From IMG/VR virus record IMGVR_UViG_3300030107_002115, positions 1 to 64,000 of that record: DNA of 64,000 nucleotides. The stretch is one strand, 5' to 3'. The notes below the pieces were generated by a model, which did no database searches, was not told the origin of the DNA, and worked only from the letters and a program-made list of their open reading frames with translations. This document shows positions 31,822 to 40,331 of the stretch, piece after piece. The stretch comes from a virus. Each line of letters opens with the position of its first letter. Position 1 is the stretch's first letter. Both the position numbers and the translations under genes were made by a program.

Positions 31822-32064
31822 ATGAATAGAGGGAATATAAAGACAATAGCGAGAAATTACTGTGCTAATTACAATGTGGGAAAGTGTTTAGGGTGTATGT
31901 TTACCAGAGAGACAGGTGTTTTAAGCATGAAATTAGATAGTAAGCTTGCTGGGAAAGAATGTTCAGTAGAAAAGGGTTGTGACTACTTTGATGCAATAGT
32001 AGTACCCGGTATATTGGATATTAGGGATAGAAACTCAATAAATAAAAACATAGGAGAGAAATAA
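31822..32064 (+). CDS. Cys-rich putative zinc protein, first gene of plus operon
   Basis: 80 residues from ATG at 31822 (an in-frame TTG at 31816 is possible). NYCANYNVGKCLGCMFTRET gives three Cys in a C-x(7)-C-x2-C pattern, and later KECSVEKGCDYF adds two, enough for one zinc or Fe-S site. It overlaps the next ATG by one base (TAATG). Function unknown; a small metal-binding protein next to a metalloprotease-like gene. Confidence 0.6.
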   Translation: MNRGNIKTIARNYCANYNVGKCLGCMFTRETGVLSMKLDSKLAGKECSVEKGCDYFDAIVVPGILDIRDRNSINKNIGEK

Positions 32065-32354
32065 TGAAAATAGCTATAGGTGGACACGACTATACGGTTA
32101 ATTTAGTTGATAGCAAGACAACAAGTGATGGTAAAATGTTACTTGGTAATCACGATGCTAGGACTTGTACTATTAATTTAGATAGGGAAATGTCTACAAC
32201 TAGAACGAGAGAGACCTTTTTACATGAAGTTATTCATGTTATACTAACTAATGCAGGTATGCAGAACCATGATGAAGTGGTTATTGATGCTACCGCAAAT
32301 GGATTATTACAACTAGGAGTAGGTGAATTTTTGTGGAAGAAATTAAAAAAGTAA
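32064..32354 (+). CDS. Small zinc metalloprotease-like protein (HExxH)
   Basis: 96 residues. A beta-rich N-terminal part (MKIAIGGHDYTVNLVDSK) is followed by FLHEVIHVILTNAG, the HExxH zincin motif, at about 54-58. A helix containing HDEVVIDATANGLLQL follows, with a distal Glu/Asp that could be the third ligand. This layout is like minimal ImmA/IrrE or SprT-type domains. Substrate unknown; it may process a phage or host regulator. The motif is direct evidence, the role is inference. Confidence 0.7.
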   Translation: MKIAIGGHDYTVNLVDSKTTSDGKMLLGNHDARTCTINLDREMSTTRTRETFLHEVIHVILTNAGMQNHDEVVIDATANGLLQLGVGEFLWKKLKK

Positions 32355-32440
32355 TAAAGTTAATTTATTACTACATAGAGGCAAAGTTTATATTATTTGT
32401 GATATATCTACTCTCCATGCGTAAGGGGGTATCTAAATGA
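32333..32440 (+). CDS. Possible 35-aa membrane micro-protein
   Basis: GTG at 32333 inside the protease 3' end, with GGAGTAGG upstream. The product MEEIKKVIKLIYYYIEAKFI runs into a hydrophobic helix, LFVIYLLSM, and ends RKGVSK. The stop overlaps the following ATG (ATGA). It exactly bridges the gap between two confident genes, the main support. Confidence 0.4.
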   Translation: MEEIKKVIKLIYYYIEAKFILFVIYLLSMRKGVSK

Positions 32441-33195
32441 AGCGTGCTATTGTTACCCCCGATAAGCATTTCCCATTTGAAGACAAAAAAGCTATAAAGG
32501 TTTTATGTAAGGCGATTGAATTAGTAAAACCAGACATATATATAGATTTAGGTGATGTTGGAGAATGGGAATCAGTTTCGCATTGGCAATGGAAGAAAAA
32601 GAAGCGTCCTCCCCTTGAATATCAGCTTCCTTTTGTCCATAAAGATATAAAAGATGTGAATAAAGGTATGGATACCATTGACGCTTCGTTAAATAGGGCA
32701 AAAACGAAGGAAAAACATTTTGTCGAAGGTAACCATGACGATTGGTTAAATCGCTTTGTAGACGAAAATCCATACCTTAGTGATACAATGCGAGTTGAAA
32801 AGGCTTTAAAGCTTAAGGAGCGTGGTTATAAATATCATAAAATAGGTAAATATTTAAAAATTGGTAAGATTAATTTTTATCATGGTCATCATTTTGCTGG
32901 GGTTACCCATACAAGAAACCATTTATTAAGATTAGGTGGTAATGTAATGTATGGACATCATCACGACATACAACAATCTTCCATTACTCATATAGATGGA
33001 GTTAAAAGTGCTTGGAGTATTGGTTGTTTAAAGGATATGTCTGACGAAGCTAATGAATGGTTAGGAAATAGAAGACATAATTGGCAGCATGCTTTTGCTA
33101 TTGTAGACTTTCATAAGAATGGAAACTTCAATGTTACTGTTCATCAGATAGTAAATGGAGTTAGTACAGTAGACGGAAAGGTATTAAAGGCATAG
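32437..33195 (+). CDS. Calcineurin-like metallophosphoesterase
   Basis: 252 residues. Motifs in order: TPDKH (residues 7-11, the D-x-H box), YIDLGDVGEWE (G-D), FVEGNHDDWL (G-N-H-D), FYHGHHFAG and MYGHHHDIQQ (G-H-x-H). That is the full metal-binding set of the calcineurin-like superfamily. It hydrolyses phosphodiesters or phosphomonoesters; in phages often found near terminase genes, as here. Exact substrate unknown (nucleic acid ends or a nucleotide second messenger are options). Complete, no truncation. Confidence 0.88.
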   Translation: MKRAIVTPDKHFPFEDKKAIKVLCKAIELVKPDIYIDLGDVGEWESVSHWQWKKKKRPPLEYQLPFVHKDIKDVNKGMDTIDASLNRAKTKEKHFVEGNHDDWLNRFVDENPYLSDTMRVEKALKLKERGYKYHKIGKYLKIGKINFYHGHHFAGVTHTRNHLLRLGGNVMYGHHHDIQQSSITHIDGVKSAWSIGCLKDMSDEANEWLGNRRHNWQHAFAIVDFHKNGNFNVTVHQIVNGVSTVDGKVLKA

Positions 33196-33959
33196 TGAAG
33201 ACCAGAAAAATAAAAAAAATAGAATACCCATTATTTAAAGATGAAAAAGAGTTTAAATACTATATGCCAAATAAGTATCTTACTAAGAATTGGCGTGATG
33301 GAGAAGAAGGAGATTGGGTATTAACAGATGATGGTCAAGTTTGTATGGTTATTAAAAGGGGTTCGCTTTCTCACGGTACTTCTAAAACAATTAAACAAGA
33401 CTATGTTAGAACAGTTATAGGTTCTTTTTTATGTAAACCTTCTGTAAAGATGGGAGGTAGAATGAGAAAGAATATGTATTCTTTTGGTAGTAGGGATATA
33501 ACTCCAAAAGAAAGACAAAAAGAAAGGAAAAAGCCTACTAATTCAGAATTTCTTTTTGCTAAGTATGTAGCAAAAGGAGATGATATAGTAGATGCGTTTA
33601 TTAAGGCTTTTCCAACAAACAATAGAAAGTATGCTAAAAGAGAAGCTGGTGTACTTTTAAGGACGAATAGGGTAAAAAGTTTGGTAAGAGAAGAAATAGA
33701 TAAGCTCATGAATGAAGCAGAGATAACTCCTCTGTACATTTTAGAGAAAATGAAAGATATCATTGAGTCAGAAGGTTCTAGGGATAGTGATAAAGTTTCC
33801 TTACTTAAAGAACTTGTTAGTATAGCAGGTATGAAAGATACAGAAAAGAAGTCGGAATCTGTTACTGTGTTCCAAGGATTTTCACCAGAACAGCTCAATG
33901 CTATAGGTGGAAACAATGTTAAGAAGCTTGCAAAAGCTGAAAGAGAAATAAAAAAATGA
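33195..33959 (+). CDS. terS: Terminase small subunit (putative)
   Basis: 254 residues from a GTG overlapping the preceding stop (TAGTG). An N-terminal 100-residue extension (WVLTDDGQVCMVIKRG...) precedes the small-terminase core. The core is FAKYVAKGDDIVDAFIKAFP, then AGVLLRTNRVKSLVREEIDK and a helical oligomerisation segment (ITPLYILEKMKDIIE). The pattern of an HTH-like domain followed by long helices is that of phage TerS. Role: recognises the packaging site and recruits the large subunit. The large subunit follows after two short genes. Confidence 0.78.
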   Translation: MKTRKIKKIEYPLFKDEKEFKYYMPNKYLTKNWRDGEEGDWVLTDDGQVCMVIKRGSLSHGTSKTIKQDYVRTVIGSFLCKPSVKMGGRMRKNMYSFGSRDITPKERQKERKKPTNSEFLFAKYVAKGDDIVDAFIKAFPTNNRKYAKREAGVLLRTNRVKSLVREEIDKLMNEAEITPLYILEKMKDIIESEGSRDSDKVSLLKELVSIAGMKDTEKKSESVTVFQGFSPEQLNAIGGNNVKKLAKAEREIKK

Positions 33960-34159
33960 ACCTCTATGAAATAGTAATGGAAGTTCTCAAAGCAGCTAAG
34001 GAAAAAGGAGTATCCCTTGAAAATGATTGGGAAATAGAAGATATAGCTACTGAAATATATGATATGTTTTACAGTAGTGAGATTATTGGAAGTTATATAA
34101 GTAATGGATACATAGAAGACCTTAAAGACTATTGGGAAGATAATAATTTAAATGATTAA
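33956..34159 (+). CDS. Hypothetical 67-aa acidic protein
   Basis: MNLYEIVMEVLKAAKEKGVS then LENDWEIEDIATEIYDMFYS and an acidic end. An all-helical, strongly negative protein. The start overlaps the TerS stop (ATGA) and the end overlaps the next gene by eight bases. Sitting between the two terminase genes, it may be a packaging accessory, but no family is recognised. Confidence 0.6.
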   Translation: MNLYEIVMEVLKAAKEKGVSLENDWEIEDIATEIYDMFYSSEIIGSYISNGYIEDLKDYWEDNNLND

Positions 34160-34526
34160 TAAGTTAGCCGTATACGGAACATTAAGAAATGGTAAAAGAA
34201 AAACATATAAGATTAATGGTTTTAGCCTTGTTTACCCCGGGCATTATCGTTACCCTGCTGCTATTATCAACAATAATTCTACTGGAATGGTTATTGAGTT
34301 GTTAGATGTAGAGCAAGAAGATATAAATGGATATGATATATATGAAAGTGTTGATTCTGGATTGTACGATAGAAGAAAAGTAACCGTTTATGAAAATGAT
34401 AAAGAAATTAACGCTTGGATGTATACAGCTGGGCCACTATTATTACAACATAAAACAGTATTTGAGTTAGTTCCAGAGCAGGATTGGTTATCAAAAAAGT
34501 CGAAGAAAAAAAGAATTTTAACATAA
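34152..34526 (+). CDS. Gamma-glutamylcyclotransferase-like (GGCT/AIG2) protein
   Basis: 124 residues. LAVYGTLRNGKRKTYKING is the diagnostic Y-G-T-L-R-x-G loop. It is followed by VYPGHYRYPAAI, GMVIELLDVEQEDINGYDIY and a Tyr-rich stretch (GLYDRRKVTVYEND), then AWMYTAG, all typical of the GGCT fold. The family releases or rearranges gamma-glutamyl-amines to 5-oxoproline plus amine. Described amidoligase systems often include GGCT-like partners, making this a likely fourth member of the amidoligase system at 24.4-29 kb. The catalytic Glu is most likely in VIELLD. Confidence 0.75.
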   Translation: MINKLAVYGTLRNGKRKTYKINGFSLVYPGHYRYPAAIINNNSTGMVIELLDVEQEDINGYDIYESVDSGLYDRRKVTVYENDKEINAWMYTAGPLLLQHKTVFELVPEQDWLSKKSKKKRILT

Positions 34527-36082
34527 ACAAAAACAATGTTTCTGAAAAAGAACAAGTTCTTGAATTAGCTAGAAAAGATGTCATATCTTTTGGCCAATTA
34601 TTTATGCCAGAAGATTTTATGAAATCAACCCCAGCTCCATATCATTATGAATTAAGTGACTTATTATTAGATGATACAAAAAAACGCAACTGCATTATAT
34701 TACCTCGTGGTCATAGCAAGTCTACTCTTGCTAAAGCAGCTCTTATGTATTATTTATACTTTAATCCAGAAGGTAAAAAGGAGTTTATAGCTTGGGTAGC
34801 AGAGGAACAATCTCAAGCAATAGACCATATTAAATATATACAAAACCATATAGAGATGAACCCTGCTTTAAATTACTACTTTGGTAATTTACAAGGCAAT
34901 AAGTGGACTGAAAAAGAATTCACCACATCTAAAGGAGATAGAGTAATAGCAAAGGGAACATCGCAAAGGCTTCGTGGTAGGTCTCAACTTGGATTAAGAT
35001 ATACAAAAATTATATTAGATGATTTTGAATCTGAGTTAAATACTAAAACCCCAGATAGAAGAAGAGAGATTAAAGAGTGGGTTATGTCTACTGTAGAACC
35101 TGCCTTAGAAAATTCAAAAGGAAATGAGGGTTCTGTATGGTTAATAGGTACTATAGTTCACTTTGATTCTTTTTTACAAAGTATATATGATGGATATACA
35201 GAAGCTAAAAGAGATAAAAGAAGATATGCTTGGAATGTGTTATATAAGAAAGCTATTACTCCAGATGGTGATGTTCTTTGGCCTAGTTATTTCTCAAAAG
35301 AAAAACTAAAAGATATAAGAAGAAGATTTGAAGATGTAGGTTTAATTCATAAATTTGCACAAGAATATTTAAATGAAGCTCGTGATTTAGCTAATGCTAA
35401 ATTTAAAACAGATAAAATAAATTATTATAACCATGAGTTTCACAGTAGAGATAATTATGCTTATATTGTAGATAAAGATGATGCTATTCCTATAAATGTG
35501 TATATAGGTGTTGATTTAGCATATGAATCTAATAGTCATAATGATTATCAGATTATAATGATTATAGGTATAGATAGCGATAGAAATTTTTATGTATTAG
35601 ATTATTTTAGAGAACATATTCCATTATATGATATGCCTATAGAAATATTTAATTATGCTAAGGAATTTTCTCCAGTTAAGCGTGTTAATGTAGAAATGGT
35701 TGGAGCACAGGGAATTATTAAAGATGCAGTTAATCAAATGTCTGGAAAAGATAGAAAAGTAGCTCCCGGAATTGCATTAGGCGTTAGACCTCCTACAGGT
35801 ATAAAAAAAGAAGATAGGCTTGAATCTTTATTAGCTCCTATTGTTAATAGAGGGAAATTATTTATAAAAAGAAAACATGTAGAACTTGTAGATGAAATGT
35901 TTCAATTTCCAAAAGGAAGACATGATGATGTATTAGATGGGCTTTGGTATGCAATAAATAACGCTAGACCACCAAGAAGTAAAAAGTTTGAAGCGGCTGA
36001 GTTTTTAGATGAAAATTCAAAAAGAATGAAAAAAACTAAGACAAAAAAGATAATATCTTGGGTTACTGGACTAAAAATTTAA
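34484..36082 (+). CDS. terL: Terminase large subunit
   Basis: 532 residues from a TTG at 34484. The first in-frame ATG is far inside, and the TTG overlaps the GGCT gene. ATPase: IILPRGHSKSTLAKA (Walker A, about 78-87), FIAWVAEEQSQ, GTSQRLRGRS and KIILDDFESE (Walker B, about 188-193). Nuclease: YIGVDLAYESNSHND (about 345), VEMVGAQGIIKD, and a C-terminal GRHDDVLDGLWYA with the final metal-binding Asp. It drives ATP-dependent packaging and cuts concatemers. Complete. Confidence 0.93.
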   Translation: MVIKKVEEKKNFNINKNNVSEKEQVLELARKDVISFGQLFMPEDFMKSTPAPYHYELSDLLLDDTKKRNCIILPRGHSKSTLAKAALMYYLYFNPEGKKEFIAWVAEEQSQAIDHIKYIQNHIEMNPALNYYFGNLQGNKWTEKEFTTSKGDRVIAKGTSQRLRGRSQLGLRYTKIILDDFESELNTKTPDRRREIKEWVMSTVEPALENSKGNEGSVWLIGTIVHFDSFLQSIYDGYTEAKRDKRRYAWNVLYKKAITPDGDVLWPSYFSKEKLKDIRRRFEDVGLIHKFAQEYLNEARDLANAKFKTDKINYYNHEFHSRDNYAYIVDKDDAIPINVYIGVDLAYESNSHNDYQIIMIIGIDSDRNFYVLDYFREHIPLYDMPIEIFNYAKEFSPVKRVNVEMVGAQGIIKDAVNQMSGKDRKVAPGIALGVRPPTGIKKEDRLESLLAPIVNRGKLFIKRKHVELVDEMFQFPKGRHDDVLDGLWYAINNARPPRSKKFEAAEFLDENSKRMKKTKTKKIISWVTGLKI

Positions 36083-36090
36083 AATAATAC

Positions 36091-36119
36091 TTGCGTATAT
36101 AGAAATATTTTATTATATT
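36091..36119 (+). promoter_or_regulatory. Candidate promoter upstream of portal
   Basis: TTGCGT (36091-36096), 17-bp spacer, TATATT (36114-36119). It falls in the 138-base gap between terminase and the first ATG of the portal gene, the widest gap of the plus operon. It could boost virion gene expression. Confidence 0.45.
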
Positions 36120-36220
36120 ATGTGCAATTATTTAAATGAAGAGGTGTACCTATTTCTAGTATAAGAGAACTAGAGCAGAACGAAGCTCAACACTCTGAAG
36201 TTAACAAAGAGCTTTGGAGA

Positions 36221-38125
36221 ATGTGGAGAGACGCTAGAGCTGATTGGGATACAGAGGCTAGAGAGTCTGTAGATTTTTTCCTTGGCAATCATTATTCACA
36301 AGAAGAATCAGATGCGTTAAGAGCAGTTGGGCAGGGAGACTTTGTCATTGATAGAGTTTATGCTGCTATAGAAAAATTAAAATCATTATTAACTTCTAGG
36401 TCTCCAAAATATAGTGCTGTTGGTAGAGAAGATTCAGATAGTAGAATGGCAAATGTTTGGAGAACATTATTAGAATATGTTTGGGATATATCAGATGGAG
36501 ATACTCAATTTAAGCAGGCTGTACATGATTATGCAACTGCTGGAATGGGTTACTTTTATGCTTATATAGACCCAGAAGCAGATTTTGGAAGAGGTGAAGT
36601 AAAGTTTACATATGTAGACCCATTTAGAGTCTATGTAGACCCAGCCTCTAGAAATCGTTATATGGACGACGCATCTGGTGTTATTTTGTCTACCATCTTA
36701 ACAGAAGACCAGTTGGTTAATTTATACCCTCAAGTTGAGCCATTCCTAAAAGATATTGAGTCTTATTATGAAGAAGAGGATTATCCTGCTTCTAACAAAC
36801 GTAATAGTTCAGTTTCTTTTACACCAGATACCACTTACGACTTAGAGTTTAGTAGAGTTAGTAAGTATAGAATACTAGAAAGGTTTTCTAAAATAAAAGT
36901 TCCTTTCTATAGAGTATTCAACAAACAGGATGGCTCTGAGGTGATATTAGATGAGCAAAAATATACAGAGTTTATAAATCAAGACCAAGTAAAATTGTTG
37001 ATGGAAGCTGGCTTGATTGAAATTATAGAAGTTAAGCAAACAAGAATTAAAATCACAGCTACGGCTGGTGAAATATTATTATATGAGACTATTTTAAATA
37101 CAGATATATACCCATTAGTTCCAGTTCCTAATATATGGACAGGTACTCCTTATCCGAAATCTGATATATCTAAAATAAAAGACTCTCAAAGATTATTAAA
37201 TAAACTTTTCTCTCTCACTCTCTCCCACGCACAAGCCTCTGCTGGATTAAAGCTTTTAGTTCCAGAGGGGAGTGTGGATGATTTGGGGCAGTTGGAACAG
37301 GATTGGGCAAACCCCAATGCTGTAATATCATATAATCCAGAATTTGGAGCACCTCATTTCCCTGCCCCCCAATCATTGTCAAATGAATTTTATAATTTAA
37401 TTAGTAGAATAGAGCATTATATAGATTTAAGTTTAGGAATACCAGAGCTTATGCAAGGCTTTAAAGAAAGTGCCCCAGAAACTGTTCGTGGAACAGCTAT
37501 GCTTGCAGAAATGGGAGAAACTCGTGGTAAATCAAAATTAAGAGATATTGAAGGTAGTTTAAATAGATTAGGCAAAAGCATATATAATCTAGCTAAAAAT
37601 CATTATACCTACCAAAAAACTTTTAGAATTGTACAGCCAAATAATGATATTACTGAATTTACAGTAAATATGTACGATGATAAACAACAGGAAATTAATG
37701 CCATAGTAAATGATATCACCATTGGGCATTATGATGTAAGAATAATATCCGGTTCAACATTACCGTCAAATAGGATTGCAGAATATAATATGTACCTAGA
37801 GGCGTTTAAAATGAATCTGGTAGACGATGTCGAGGTTTTAAAGAAAACTGAAATCTTTGACAAAGAAGGTGTATTGCAACGAAAGGGTCAAATGGCTCAA
37901 TTACAATCATATGTTAAACAATTAGAAGAACAAGTTAAGAAACTTAGTGGAGACTTACAAACAGCAGAGCGTGAATCAGTCAACTCTAGGAAGAGAGTCG
38001 AAACTGAGAAGTTCAAAACTAAACTTCATGAAATCTCTAACGATACCAAGTTTAAAAGCAAGGTACAGGTAGATGATTTAAAAAGAATTGTTGATAATGA
38101 AAAAGAAATTGCAGTACAGAATTAA
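36221..38125 (+). CDS. Portal protein
   Basis: 634 residues from the first ATG. The clear ribosome site is further up (GAGGTG at about 36141), five bases before an in-frame ATT at 36152. That would add ISSIRELEQNEAQHSEVNKE and may be the true N-terminus. Features: YVDPFRVYVDPASRN and LVPVPNIWTGTPYPKSDISK. There is a helical stem with YIDLSLGIPELMQGFKESAPE and GTAMLAEMGETRGKSK, and a C-terminal coiled coil (QLEEQVKKLSGDLQTAERES). This is the portal architecture of DUF4355/P22-like lineages (by eye). Forms the dodecameric channel through which DNA is packaged. Confidence 0.88.
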   Translation: MWRDARADWDTEARESVDFFLGNHYSQEESDALRAVGQGDFVIDRVYAAIEKLKSLLTSRSPKYSAVGREDSDSRMANVWRTLLEYVWDISDGDTQFKQAVHDYATAGMGYFYAYIDPEADFGRGEVKFTYVDPFRVYVDPASRNRYMDDASGVILSTILTEDQLVNLYPQVEPFLKDIESYYEEEDYPASNKRNSSVSFTPDTTYDLEFSRVSKYRILERFSKIKVPFYRVFNKQDGSEVILDEQKYTEFINQDQVKLLMEAGLIEIIEVKQTRIKITATAGEILLYETILNTDIYPLVPVPNIWTGTPYPKSDISKIKDSQRLLNKLFSLTLSHAQASAGLKLLVPEGSVDDLGQLEQDWANPNAVISYNPEFGAPHFPAPQSLSNEFYNLISRIEHYIDLSLGIPELMQGFKESAPETVRGTAMLAEMGETRGKSKLRDIEGSLNRLGKSIYNLAKNHYTYQKTFRIVQPNNDITEFTVNMYDDKQQEINAIVNDITIGHYDVRIISGSTLPSNRIAEYNMYLEAFKMNLVDDVEVLKKTEIFDKEGVLQRKGQMAQLQSYVKQLEEQVKKLSGDLQTAERESVNSRKRVETEKFKTKLHEISNDTKFKSKVQVDDLKRIVDNEKEIAVQN

Positions 38126-38138
38126 AACAGATTATAGT

Positions 38139-38152
38139 GGGGACTATGCCCC
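38139..38152 (+). promoter_or_regulatory. Small GC hairpin between portal and scaffold
   Basis: GGGG (38139-38142), six-base loop ACTATG, CCCC (38149-38152), then GGTTCTGCTTTTAAG. A short four-pair stem with a weak T run; a pause or mRNA processing signal rather than a strong terminator. The remaining gap to 38214 holds no gene. Confidence 0.3.
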
Positions 38153-38213
38153 GGTTCTGCTTTTAAGACATCTTTAATAGGTGATGCTAATAACAAAAGA
38201 AATCGAGGAATAA

Positions 38214-38981
38214 ATGGAAAACGCTATACACGAGGATACCACAAAAATAGATGGTGTTGAAGGCGAAGTTTTAGAACGAGTTGTTGAACCACAAGTAGTA
38301 GAAGAAGCTCCTGCTCCAGAGCAAGTAGAGGAGCAACCAATAGATGAAGCTAAAAAGTTTCAATCTATGTATGATAAAAAAAGTGCTGAATACGACAGGT
38401 TAAATAACGAAGTTGAAGAATTACGCAAATACCAACAACTAGGTGAGGTTTTAAATAACAGACCAGATGTTGTTGAGGCAATGAGAAACACGCTAAGTGG
38501 TAACAATAATAACCAACCAGTTAAAGAGAATAATCAATTAACTGAGGATTCTTTTGACCCTTGGGAGGCTTATTATAAACCCGGCTCACCTTCTTATGAG
38601 ATGAGGGTGGGTCAAGAAAAAGCTCTAGTAAATGAAGCTGTTCAACAACAGTTTTCTGGATTACAAGAGCAGATGGCACTTAATAACTTAAAACAAGAAT
38701 TGACAAATAAATATGGTTTTGAAGACCCTAAAATGGCTAATGACTTTATACAGTTTGCAACACAACCAAGAGAAGATATTCCTTTGGATATGTTAGTAGA
38801 TGTTTATAGAAAGCATAGAGGTGGAGAAGAAAAAGTATCTCCAAATTTACAAGCTGTTCAAAAGGCTCAAAATACTGCACCTACAGCTGGTGTCGTACAA
38901 GGTGGTACTCCACAAAAACCAAATGAGTTTGAAGATGTTTGGAATGGTGTTATGAGTGCATCAAGAAACACAAAAATATAA
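38214..38981 (+). CDS. Capsid scaffolding protein (putative)
   Basis: 255 residues, acidic and mostly disordered or helical. A Glu/Pro-rich start (VEEAPAPEQVEEQPIDEAKK) leads to a coiled coil (YDRLNNEVEELRKYQQLGEV) and a Gln/Asn-rich linker. A helical segment (MALNNLKQELTNKYGFEDPK) and a short terminal module, NEFEDVWNGVMSASRNTK, follow. Size, composition and position directly between portal and major capsid are those of phage scaffolds, which bind the coat through a C-terminal helix. GAGGAATAA gives the ribosome site. Confidence 0.8.
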   Translation: MENAIHEDTTKIDGVEGEVLERVVEPQVVEEAPAPEQVEEQPIDEAKKFQSMYDKKSAEYDRLNNEVEELRKYQQLGEVLNNRPDVVEAMRNTLSGNNNNQPVKENNQLTEDSFDPWEAYYKPGSPSYEMRVGQEKALVNEAVQQQFSGLQEQMALNNLKQELTNKYGFEDPKMANDFIQFATQPREDIPLDMLVDVYRKHRGGEEKVSPNLQAVQKAQNTAPTAGVVQGGTPQKPNEFEDVWNGVMSASRNTKI

Positions 38982-38997
38982 ACTCAAGGAGTCCTAA

Positions 38998-40329
38998 ATG
39001 GCAACTTACAATCAAGGTATTGTGAATGTTGGTGACCCGGGTTCAGCCGCTTCTGGCTATCATACTCGTCGGTTATTTAACTTCTCAGACCGTGTGGCCG
39101 AGCTAGCTCCAGAGGAATCACCATTCTTCGTGTATCTCTCTAAGGTAGCAAAAGTCCCTACGGATGACCCACAATTCCGATTTTTAGAAGATAGAACTAA
39201 GGTTTCTATGACAGACAGAGGGTTTTTACTTTCTGGTTCTCATAGTATTCCTGCTGCTGGTTCTACTTATTCATACACAGTTGACACTTCTGGCGGTGCG
39301 TCAGTAGATTGGCTAGTAAAAGGTATGGTGTTTGCTGTAGATTATACAGAAAATAATTCACCAGAAACAATAATAGTAAGAGTGGAAAGTGCTCCAGTTG
39401 ATGCTGGTTCTACAACGACTTTTACTGGAAAAACAATTTCAGCTATTGATGGTGCTGAAACTGGTGCAGATAATGCTAAATGTCAAGTAATTGGTACTTC
39501 ATATGCTGAAGGTACTGGTGCTCCAGATGTATGGTCTGAAGAGCTTGATAATGATTATGGGTATACCCAAATCTTTAAAACAGCTTGTGAAATGTCTAAT
39601 ACAGCAAGAGCAACTAGGTATCGTGGATACTCAGACGAATTCCAAAGAATTTGGAATCTTAAATTGCGTGAGCATAAAATAGATATCGAAAGAGCTATGT
39701 TATTTGGTCAGCGAGCAAGTACTGGCGGTATTCAATATACTGAAGGTATCTGCGGACATGTTATTAAAAATGGAACAGCAGTAGTAAATGACGGTGCATT
39801 AAGTTATAGTTCTGGTGCTCCATATTTTAGAAGTTCAACTACAGCAGAATTAACATACGACAGAATCTTATCTGATTTTGAAATTGTATATGACCCTGCT
39901 CGTGGAGGAACTGATTCTAAATTAGCCCTTGCTAGTTTACCAGTATTGACATTCTTTAACAAACTAGGAGATGGTTTATTTATTGATTCATCTGTTGGTT
40001 ATTCTAATAGTGCAATGCGTTATAACGTAGACCAGAAAGATGGAAGATTCGGACATAAAGTATTGGCTGTGGAAACTATTCACGGAACAATGAATATGGT
40101 TAAAGAACCTCTTTTCCGTAATTTTGCATCTGGTTTCTTAATGATGGTTGACTTAGACCATGTAGCTTATCGTCCATTAGTTGGTAACGGTGTTAATCGT
40201 GACACTCAAGTTCAGACTAATGTTCAATCTGCTGATGAAGACCTTCGTAAGGATATGATTCTTACTGAAGCTGGTTTAGAAGTATCTCTTCCAGAAACTC
40301 ATTATCTACTTAACTTAGAAGGAGTATAA
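38998..40329 (+). CDS. Major capsid protein, SU10/DUF5309-like
   Basis: 443 residues. N-terminal arm MATYNQGIVNVGDPGSAASG; then LFNFSDRVAELAPEESPFFV; a central insertion of about 80 Thr/Gly-rich residues. IDIERAMLFGQRASTGGIQY (about 220-240) is the characteristic helix of this capsid family. P-loop-like VDLDHVAYRPLVGNG and a C-terminal ELGLEVSLPETHYLL-type strand (here EAGLEVSLPETH) follow. HK97 fold expected. Codon choice is more GC-ending than its neighbours at the start (GACCCGGGTTC, GCCGCTTCT), consistent with high expression. AAGGAG ribosome site. Confidence 0.88.
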   Translation: MATYNQGIVNVGDPGSAASGYHTRRLFNFSDRVAELAPEESPFFVYLSKVAKVPTDDPQFRFLEDRTKVSMTDRGFLLSGSHSIPAAGSTYSYTVDTSGGASVDWLVKGMVFAVDYTENNSPETIIVRVESAPVDAGSTTTFTGKTISAIDGAETGADNAKCQVIGTSYAEGTGAPDVWSEELDNDYGYTQIFKTACEMSNTARATRYRGYSDEFQRIWNLKLREHKIDIERAMLFGQRASTGGIQYTEGICGHVIKNGTAVVNDGALSYSSGAPYFRSSTTAELTYDRILSDFEIVYDPARGGTDSKLALASLPVLTFFNKLGDGLFIDSSVGYSNSAMRYNVDQKDGRFGHKVLAVETIHGTMNMVKEPLFRNFASGFLMMVDLDHVAYRPLVGNGVNRDTQVQTNVQSADEDLRKDMILTEAGLEVSLPETHYLLNLEGV

Positions 40330-40331
40330 TA

